Positions 56,473 through 64,000 of a DNA stretch of 64,000 nt are shown one piece after another. Made by a program: the position numbers and the translations under genes. The DNA is from Trematomus loennbergii (lineage: Eukaryota > Chordata > Actinopteri > Perciformes > Nototheniidae). Location of the stretch: contig JAAOOA010000061.1 in the NCBI GenBank assembly GCA_012861695.1, positions 157,001 through 221,000 of the forward strand, written 5' to 3'. The first letter of the stretch is position 1. Each line of letters opens with the position of its first letter. The notes below the pieces were generated by a model that saw only the letters and a program-made list of their open reading frames with translations, was not told where the DNA came from and did no database searches.

Positions 56473-57548
56473 CCCTTATGTTGTGTTCGAGTCTCCCGTC
56501 ATTTTTATCGGGAACAAGGCTTCATGATATCCTCCACAACAGCTTTATAAACACTACAAAACTGACTTTGACAATTTTAGCCAAGTCTGAAGGTCTCTAA
56601 AAAAAAAAAAGTGTATAATTTGGTGTTCGGGTCTGGGGGACCCAGCAGCATGTTGTGTCACTCGGGGTCACATTTGGTCCAATCAAGATTCATCTTTGAC
56701 TTTAGACACCCCTCCCCCCCCCTTCATCCACTGTAACAATAATTTAAAACTTTTTGGGGGGAGATTGTATTCTAATATGAGTCTATTATAGTCAGATAAC
56801 GTAATGATCCACTGTCTTCACTATAGGAAATATGAGTGAATTGAATCACATGTTTTAATTAAAGGGGACCTATCATGCAAAATGCGCTTTTGTACGTCTT
56901 TTATACATGAATATGTGTCCCCGGTGTTCCAGGGAACTCACCAAGTGTCAGAAAACACAACCCTCTCTATTTTTCCTCCATACCCAAATCTCTGAAAAAG
57001 GGGCTGCAACGGATCTGATAAAAACTGATCCAGATTTGAACATTCCTCTGACGTCAGGACGGCGGAGCTGACCTATCAGGGGAATGAGAGGTTGCCGTGG
57101 CATGGTAACAGCATGGTAACACGACGCTCGTAACTCGGCCCCCTCCTTTACAGGGGGCGTGGTCAGCTGCAGCGCATGCAAAGACAGGGTGGAGGACTGC
57201 AAAATAGAGCGAAATGAGGCATGGCTAAAATGCATGATCTGTTTGGTATTTTGAAAAGGAAAACGTATAAATAATATACCTTATATAGGTATGGCCCTAC
57301 AATATATTATTCAAATATAGCATGATAGGTCCACTTTAAATATGTGGTGTAATGTGTTTTGGGGCCATAAAATAAAATGACAACAGGATTGTACGGTTAT
57401 GAATGCATTATAAGTTAGTTATGATGTAGTTCAAACAATATTGGATGATAGTCATTATTTTTGAGTGTTTTGGACTGAGATAAATCATGGGTCAAAATGT
57501 ACCGGCGAACACCATGTGCGGGAACAGCTTTCAAACACAACAGAAGGG
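56473..57548. mobile_element. piggyBac-like element with a nested insertion
   Basis: Flanked by TTAA (56469-56472, 57549-57552). Inverted ends CCCTTATGTTGTGTT and AACACAACAGAAGGG. TTAA duplication with CCCT ends fits piggyBac. A family B element (56863-57335) sits inside, so the outer element is older. Confidence 0.75.
56863..57335. mobile_element. TTAA-flanked element, family B, copy 2 (nested)
   Basis: TTAA on both sides; left end AGGGGACCTATCATGCAAAA, right end ATAGCATGATAGGTCCACT. Shares its body ends with the copy at 24521 but is shorter. Confidence 0.85.
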
Positions 57549-57599
57549 TTAATGTAAAGAGCAGGCTTGGTTTCAACAGTAGAGACATGCACTCAGACA

Positions 57600-60050
57600 C
57601 ATGAAAAGAAAAGCTATATATATATAATATATATTGTTTTTTTATGGCTGTTATAAAGAACGGTGATGTAACATTTTCCTCTCTCTCTCTCCCTCTCCCT
57701 TCATGGTCAGTGGATGTCGAACGCCCGGTTTCTCTCTGCATTTATTCATGGGATCCTCTGAAAGTTTAATAGTGCAGCTCCATTAATCTGTGAGCCGTTT
57801 TAAAAGCAAGAATGAAAGATTCATCTCTCCCTTTCTCCCCCTTCCTCCCCCCCCCCCCCCCTCCTCTGTGACTCTCTGAAATATGTATGAGTGCTGAATC
57901 ACTGGATGAGAGGAGGAGACTCCTGAAACATGGAGATATTATATTCACACGGCTGCAAACACTGATGTTTACAGCAGAGTTGTTATTCAAATAAGGTCTA
58001 AAATCATCATCAATACAAACATGTAATAATCAGAGAGGAGGTGTAACTGTACCTGAGATGTGACGTTACACACATTTACACTTATTCCTGAGTACAACAC
58101 GTCATATTTAGTTATTTATTCAACACTCTAGCATGTGACTCATTAAAAGCCTTGTCAAAGAGAACATTACGTCACGTTTAGTTAGCTTGTGTTTATTTTT
58201 AAATCGTATTCAAACCACCCAGCCATACATTAAAGGCACACTGTACATTAAAAAGACTGTAAGAGACTTAGTAGACAGAGCAATTGAAATCAAAAGGTGG
58301 GACTAAGAGTAGAAAAAAACAATAGATAAAAGCGTCTAACAAGTAACATGTAATGTAATGTAATATTAAAGCCAAGGAAATCTAACTAATATACCCCTAA
58401 GTATTAAATTGTTCCAAATTAAATGATTTCACCAGTCTACATATTGGTTTTAAATAGGTAAGATGTCATTTAGGTTGTGGGGGAAACTTCTGTAGCAATG
58501 GAGAGTCAGGACTCTGAGGCACGAGGAGAGCTGGAGCTTTGATGGCAAACACTGACGGTTTATTTGGAGTTACGGCCGGAGAATTGACGAGACAGGTGGT
58601 GTGTCACGAGCTGACACAGCGGTTGCCAAACCAATTCTGAAGAACTCTTTCTGTAGCTCGAGGTTTTAACTAGTTCGGAGTGTAATAATCAACATTCTTT
58701 ATCAGTGAGACTAAACAATTACGGACCCTGAATCTAACTAGAGCTCTCGTTCATAGGAAAGAATGTGCGCCAGGGAACCTTCGTCCCTGAACAGTAAACT
58801 ACCTCATGGCGGCTTGTGCTCCGTCATAGACTGGCAACAACAATGCGCCCAAGCTGCTCCTCCTAAAGAGAGATAGCAGCAATACCCAAGGCCGTAGCAC
58901 TATGCCACGGGAAAGGAGACAGTGAGAGGAGAAAATGATGAACTGGGTCGAAGGTTGAATACCTAAGCAAATTATTCCCTAACATAGGTAATAATGATAT
59001 TGATCGTTTACACTATGAGTGAGTTCTTAGGGAGTAAGATATCTTTCCAGAAATGTTGCAAAGAGAAACGAAATGACCATACAGAAACATAAGGCATCTA
59101 GAAATAGCACTAAAAGATCCAAATGACTGTATTATCTGCAAATTAGAAGCAAAATGACCTAAAAGAGCCACAAAGCAAACCCAAAGTGAACTCAAAGTGC
59201 TGTAAAAACACAACAAATAGATGCAAAACATTCACATAGACATGGAAGTACACCCTAAACGACTGAAAATGGACAGAAAATGACTAAAACTGATGCAAAA
59301 CCACCAACACAAGATGCAAATCACAGAGATACAGCTTATATATAAATGATCAATTAAACTGATGCTTTCATCTGAAGAGACTTACAGTTAGTATGTTCCT
59401 GACAGGTTAATCAATACATATGCTGATTTACTTAAAGTGTCGTTAGAAACAGAAAGAGATGGAGGATGTATCTGATGGGTCGAGGTGCAATCTGAATAAC
59501 CCTCAGCAGTCTGCCAACAAGAGAAGAACATATCAAATACAAATAATAACACCTCCCTGCTGGGTGTAATGCTCGGTTCAGCCTGCAGGGGGCGCTCACT
59601 GCACTGCAGATCACTGTGGGGACTCACTGTGGAAATAATCTTCACAATTTCACTTGTGTTTGTCCGTTTTTGGGTCTTTCTTTACTCTCACTGTGTCACC
59701 ATGAGGCTGCTGCAAGTCCACATACATTAAATACAGTAAAGAAGAAGTAGAAAATAGCTTTAAAAAAGTACAAGTATCTAAAAACTGAAAGTAGTGTTTT
59801 ACTTTTTATATATTTAATTGTGTAAATGCTTTAGGCTTGATGTAGACTTGGATACACAAATCTAACATATCAAATGCAGTTCACCTCAGTCAGACTGTGA
59901 CTTTAATAGTTAGAATCCTCAGATGACATTTAACCTCAACCACACATATTTCACCTTCTGCAAAAACACAAAGCTATTTACAAAAATGCACAGGTTATAT
60001 AATATAATCCGTTACACCAATATAAATAGTTTTAAAATGCATGTAAGGTG
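57600..60050. other. Intergenic, no gene recognised
   Basis: Contains a SINE-tail scrap (58326, AAAAGCGTCTAACAAGTAAC), a degenerate repeat array at 59070-59310 (AAAATGACTAAAA-like units) and unclassified sequence at 58500-58950 that may be another old insertion. The short ORFs have no features. Confidence 0.5.
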
Positions 60051-60057
60051 ATATTAA

Positions 60058-60437
60058 AGGTGGGGTAGGTAAGTTTGAGAAACCGGCTCGAGATACACTT
60101 TTTGTTATATTCCATGGAATGCTCTTAACATCCCGATAGCAATGAATATCTGAAGTGCTTTGACAAAAAATCCATAACAAAATGTCCTCTGTGGAAGCCG
60201 TAGTACTGTAAAAAGCACGACCAATCATCTGAGCCGGCCCGGCTAAAATAACTAGATGGCCTACCTGCCTGTCAGCCTTCCATCTGTACACAAACTTATC
60301 TCGTGCCCTCATTGGTCATGTGTGCGTTCGTGTGGTTGGAGGAGGGGCTCTGTAAGGAAGTGGGAGATTTTCTCCGGTTGTGTATTTTCAAATTCTAGCG
60401 ATCTCGAGCCGGTTTCTCAAACTTACCTACCCTACCT
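60058..60437. mobile_element. TTAA-flanked element, family D, copy 2
   Basis: TTAA on both sides; ends AGGTGGGGTAGGTAAG and CTTACCTACCCTACCT are inverted repeats, and GAGAAACCGGCTCGAGAT pairs with ATCTCGAGCCGGTTTCTC, extending the arms to about 40 bp. About 85-90% like copy 1. Confidence 0.92.
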
Positions 60438-61290
60438 TTAATGCAACTTGGACCCATTTGAAACTACTTCTGCACTTTGTGACTTTGTGTATCTCTGTGG
60501 ATTTGTGCACCGTGTCCAATCCGTCCAACCCTCACCCTTCACAACAACACAAATAAACAATGTTTGTGGATAATGTCACATTTCTGGGTTTTATTCTGTG
60601 GGTGACAACTATTAAAATCCAATAAAACCCCTCAGGGTCATGACCTCAACCTGAAACAACTGCTTTTAAGAAAATGAATGTCTACTAAGATCTGCACGTA
60701 CACTGTATATGTTTACTTGCAAGTGTAGCAGAATTATTTTGGAGAAAGCCATATGAATGTCATTGTTATCTTCTCATGGATTTCAGAAGGTGTGGGACAG
60801 GTTTCTTATTTGAATCCTTAAATCCTTTCCACTAAATTTACCAATTTTTTAATTTATTTCTTCAGCTGCACAGCTCTACAGCTCGCTCTGTCGGTCAGTC
60901 ACTGCTTTAGTCCAAGAGGCTGAAATGCTGTGAGGGTCCAGTGTTTGTTAGGGTGTGTGTTTCTACAATAATGTGACTAATACTCACTTGTCCACTTATT
61001 TAATTTTCTGTTTTGCAGAGAGGTTGCAGAGGAGGAAAAACAATCAAATGCAAACATCAAGTCTTTTTAAAAAAAAAAAAATACTTTGAAAGTAATTAAT
61101 TTGCAGAATTATAAAAGGAATTGTTGTGCAAAATAAAAAATGTATGACTTGGGTGCAACATCTCTGCAGGAAAACATCACTGCTGTCTGCAGGAACATGA
61201 AGAGGGGGGGGGGCACACACTTATGGCCATGTAGTTACAGAGAGAGAGAGGGGGGGATAGGGGGGAGAGAGTGCACGCACACGCACAGCA
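60438..61290. other. Intergenic, upstream of efna2
   Basis: AT-rich with a poly-A run (61069-61080); no exon or repeat recognised. Confidence 0.45.
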
Positions 61291-61292
61291 CA

Positions 61293-61294
<2 letters not shown>

Positions 61295-61380
<86 letters not shown>
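61295..61380. repeat. (AC)n microsatellite near the efna2 promoter
   Basis: About 86 bp of AC between a G-rich block (61206-61270) and a GC-rich leader. Confidence 0.97.
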
Positions 61381-61381
<1 letters not shown>

Positions 61382-62160
61382 CAGCAGTAGCTCCGCCCCC
61401 CGCAGGACGCACCGGGCGCAGCAGAGAGGAGCGAGCCGGTGACCGAGAGAGACTGACGCTCCTCCTGCAGCTCCAACTAACTTTCTGCTTTCTTTGTCCC
61501 GTTCCTCCTGCTCCGACCCGGTTCGGTTTAGCTCGGTTCGGTTCTGCAGCTGCGGAGCGAAGAGAGCGAAGAGAGCAAAGAGAGCGACCCGCGGAAAGTT
61601 TGCAGAGCAGAGAGAGGCGGGGGGGATCCGGGGAGAAAGAGAGCCAGAGACCCCGGTCCTGCTGCGGACTGTCTGCGGGGGATTGAGCCTCCAGCAGCGG
61701 GGAGACTCGGGGCTGCGCGTCGCTGTTTGCCCGGAGATCAGAGCCCCTCCTCGGCTGACTCTGAGCAGCTGTTCCCGAAAGAAGACCCACAGAGAGTCTG
61801 ATCCGGACTGCGCGCAAATGGTTATGGACCGAGTTTAGTCCGCGCGCACATGGACGCACGGGTCCTCTGATCCGGTTCTGATTGGGTGAAAACATGAAAC
61901 TTTTGGACACTTTGTCCTCCTGGAGGCGGATCTGGACCAATCTACCGGTTTTACGGGATTTCTCCTCCTCACAGAAGAAGTGAAATGGATTATTATTATT
62001 ATTATCGCTGTGCCTGCTGGGAAATAATTAGCTGATAATCGATGAGTGATTGATGTGTGGATCAAAAAAAGTGATTAGATCTACATCAGTGGAGACTCAG
62101 AGTCTTTCATGAGTTCTGGTTCTGGTCCCTGTGGGTCTCAGAGCTGAAGACAAGCCGCAC
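61381..62160 (+). promoter_or_regulatory. efna2: efna2 promoter/5' leader with seven uORFs
   Basis: GC- and GA-rich sequence with AGAGCGAAGAGAGC repeats, without intron signals recognised. Short ORFs start at 61818, 61850, 61894, 61985, 62042, 62053 and 62109 and all stop before the main ATG. The transcription start is not known, so the leader could be shorter. Confidence 0.5.
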
Positions 62161-62285
62161 ATGGAGCTCTCCGGGCGGCCGCTGCTGCTGCTGCTGCTCG
62201 GCCTGCAGCTCTGCCGATCCGCGGTTCCCGACGACCGCCTGATCTCAGACCGGTTCGGCGTCTACTGGAACAGCTCCAACCCGAG
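62161..62285 (+). CDS. efna2: Ephrin-A (probably ephrin-A2), coding exon 1 (partial gene)
   Basis: Ephrin-A proteins are GPI-anchored ligands of EphA receptors in axon guidance and tissue boundaries. The exon encodes MELSGRPLLLLLLGLQLCRS (signal peptide, leucine core), a short mature lead, then DRFGVYWNSSNPR, the start of the receptor-binding ephrin fold with an N-glycosylation site (NSS). It ends in phase 2 at a GTAAGA donor, where the first exon of ephrin-A genes ends. EFNA2, EFNA3 and EFNA5 all share (Y/F)xVYWN(S/R)SN. EFNA2 is chosen because ptbp1 is the neighbour (both on human 19p13.3). The other exons lie outside the window. Confidence 0.85.
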
Positions 62286-64000
62286 GTAAGACCCGGACCC
62301 GAACCGGGGGTACAGAGAGTAAGACTGGGAGTACAGGGGAGACCGGGATCTATTGGAACAGCTACAAAAAAAAAAACTGAAAAAAACTGTGAAATGCTCC
62401 TTTAATCCTCCAAACTTTATTTCACAATATTATTTTCTATAGATAGATACTTTATTGATCCCAATTTGGGTCATTTTTGCGTTGCAGCAGCATAAAAAAA
62501 ACAAGGCAATGTACATAAGAGAAATTAAGACACAAGAAATAAACAGTCCAAAATCAAAATCAAGACCAGAAACATTATTAAAACCTCCTAAAAAGATTTT
62601 GAATCACTAATATGAAAAACATCCAGTCTGATGTGTTTCACTTTTGTTAAACTGTACATTCATATACTTTAAACCACTTTTAGGGTCAATGAAATGATTA
62701 TAATCCAGTTTATGTGTCAACGTTATGCAAATAGAAAACATATTTGAGTCAAACTGAAACAAATCAAAGTGTCACATTTAGACAATTTGGTTTTACAGCC
62801 AGAACAGAATACAAAATCTGAAACCAGGACTCATCTGTAATGTATTTAACCCATTTGTGCCCAAATACTGTATTTGCTATGATGATAGAAATGCCACAAA
62901 ATGTGTTGTGATTGCTCTAAAGTCTCCAAATCTGGTACAGACATGCTTTGAGCAAATACCTAATATACAACTTTCTTATTTTTACATCACATCAAAAATC
63001 TCTCTTTTATCAATAGTCAAAGTTTTGAAAAATGAGGCTACATGCTTTCATTGTGCTTGATACATCATCTCTTCCATATGCATTCTACGTCTCATATGTG
63101 TGCACATTTATGATATTCAACTTGCACCTTGATTGTGCTTTTTGTACTTTCTAAGACACAACCACTTTCCTTTTCATTCTATATTAAGTCTTTTGTCACA
63201 TTACACAACAGTTTTTTCCTAAAATATAATCAAATATAAGGGGAAAACCTCAAATTCTTCAGCCAGTTTGACCTTTAATTGAGAATATATTTTTAGATCT
63301 GTGTTCAATTAATCTCAGAGGACACTACATTGCATTATCAGCACAAATGGGATAAATATGAAAAAAAAAACTCCATCAATTATCAACAATGAGTAAAAAC
63401 TGTGAGAACCTTCAGAAGAACGGCAGAGGACGAACAGATTTATTCAGATATTGAGACACAATCAAAACGTCTGTAATTGAGTCTGATATGACATAAAAAT
63501 CCTGATAAAACACAATATTAAGAGTTCACATCAGCTTCATGTGTTTAGTATGATAATACTCAAATATACATGCTAACATACATAGTTTTTACATCCAGTG
63601 AGAGATGTGAAGTGTCCTGACGGAGGGCCCGGCCCCTCTGGACCCCCGCGATGCCGACACTGTACAAAGGTTGCATGAGTTAAATATAAAACATATAAAA
63701 TATATAACATATCAAATGTATTCTGCTAAATGATTTCTTACAATATGAAAATCTATGATAACTTTCAATATGTCTGTAAAAACTGAATACTAATTAATTC
63801 AGTTAAAGGGATCAAATGACATCAAATGCTGATCAATTAAATTAAATTAACCTCAGCAATGATTTGAAAGATTCATGATTTTCATTCAACAGAATAAGAC
63901 ATTCAAAGAAGATGAAGATTTTTGAGTATTTTATAATTCAATTATCAGTCGGTTCATCGGTGGAATCAGCGAAAGGATAATCCATCTTGAAAATGATCTT
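62286..64000 (+). other. efna2: efna2 intron 1 (partial)
   Basis: AT-rich intron sequence with a LINE-tail-like piece at 62437-62540 and a CCCGGCCCCTCTGGACCCCC island at about 63628. No second exon is seen before the window ends. Confidence 0.65.
62437..62540 (-). mobile_element. LINE 3' tail, minus orientation
   Basis: ATAGATAGATACTTTATTGA followed by TCCCAATTTGGG is the reverse complement of the usual 3' end of fish LINE families, ending in the ATCT microsatellite. Confidence 0.6.

Noticed and set aside
61221..61940. 239-codon minus-strand ORF
   Set aside because: It reads through the (AC)n array and the GC-rich efna2 leader on the opposite strand, with no domain.

Overview
The window is animal nuclear DNA, almost certainly from a ray-finned fish (probably a percomorph-type teleost). 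The evidence is spliced genes with GT-AG introns, many long (AC)n arrays, several copies of a tRNA-derived SINE, and a rich set of short inverted-repeat DNA transposons of familiar fish types. There is no sign of bacterial or viral coding content.

Three genes are recognisable. (1) 151-10434, minus strand: the 5' part of an obscurin/OBSL1-like muscle-cytoskeleton gene. It has a short start exon followed by twelve immunoglobulin (Ig) domains in thirteen phase-1 exons, and it runs off the left edge. A TATA-like promoter and a non-coding first exon are proposed near 11.2-11.3 kb. (2) 17567-43603, plus strand: a complete ptbp1 gene (polypyrimidine-tract-binding protein, four RRMs). Fifteen coding exons could be placed by conserved protein sequence and matching splice phases. 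(3) 62161-62285, plus strand: the first coding exon of an ephrin-A gene, most likely efna2, with a long upstream leader full of short uORFs; the gene runs off the right edge. PTBP1 and EFNA2 both lie on human 19p13.3, which supports the names. The obscurin-like gene and ptbp1 are divergent, about 6 kb apart; ptbp1 and efna2 are tandem.

The rest is introns and intergenic DNA dominated by mobile elements: hAT-like copies with 8-bp target duplications, a Harbinger-like element with TAA duplications, four short families flanked by TTAA, a piggyBac-like element with another element nested inside it, a solo Gypsy-type LTR, SINEs and LINE tails. Three repeats carry internal minisatellites (37, 37 and 57 bp units, about twelve copies each).

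Two points stand out. First, five of the fifteen ptbp1 coding exons and one Ig exon need a 1-2 base correction to keep the conserved frame, mostly at single-base runs. This points to consensus errors in the assembly or, less likely, to recent decay. Second, the ptbp1 intron before the 129-nt exon 6 ends in about 360 nt of almost pure CU-rich sequence, an array of the motifs that PTB itself binds, directly at a 3' splice site of its own gene. This is a strong candidate autoregulatory element, additional to the conserved 34-nt exon known to be autoregulated in mammals.
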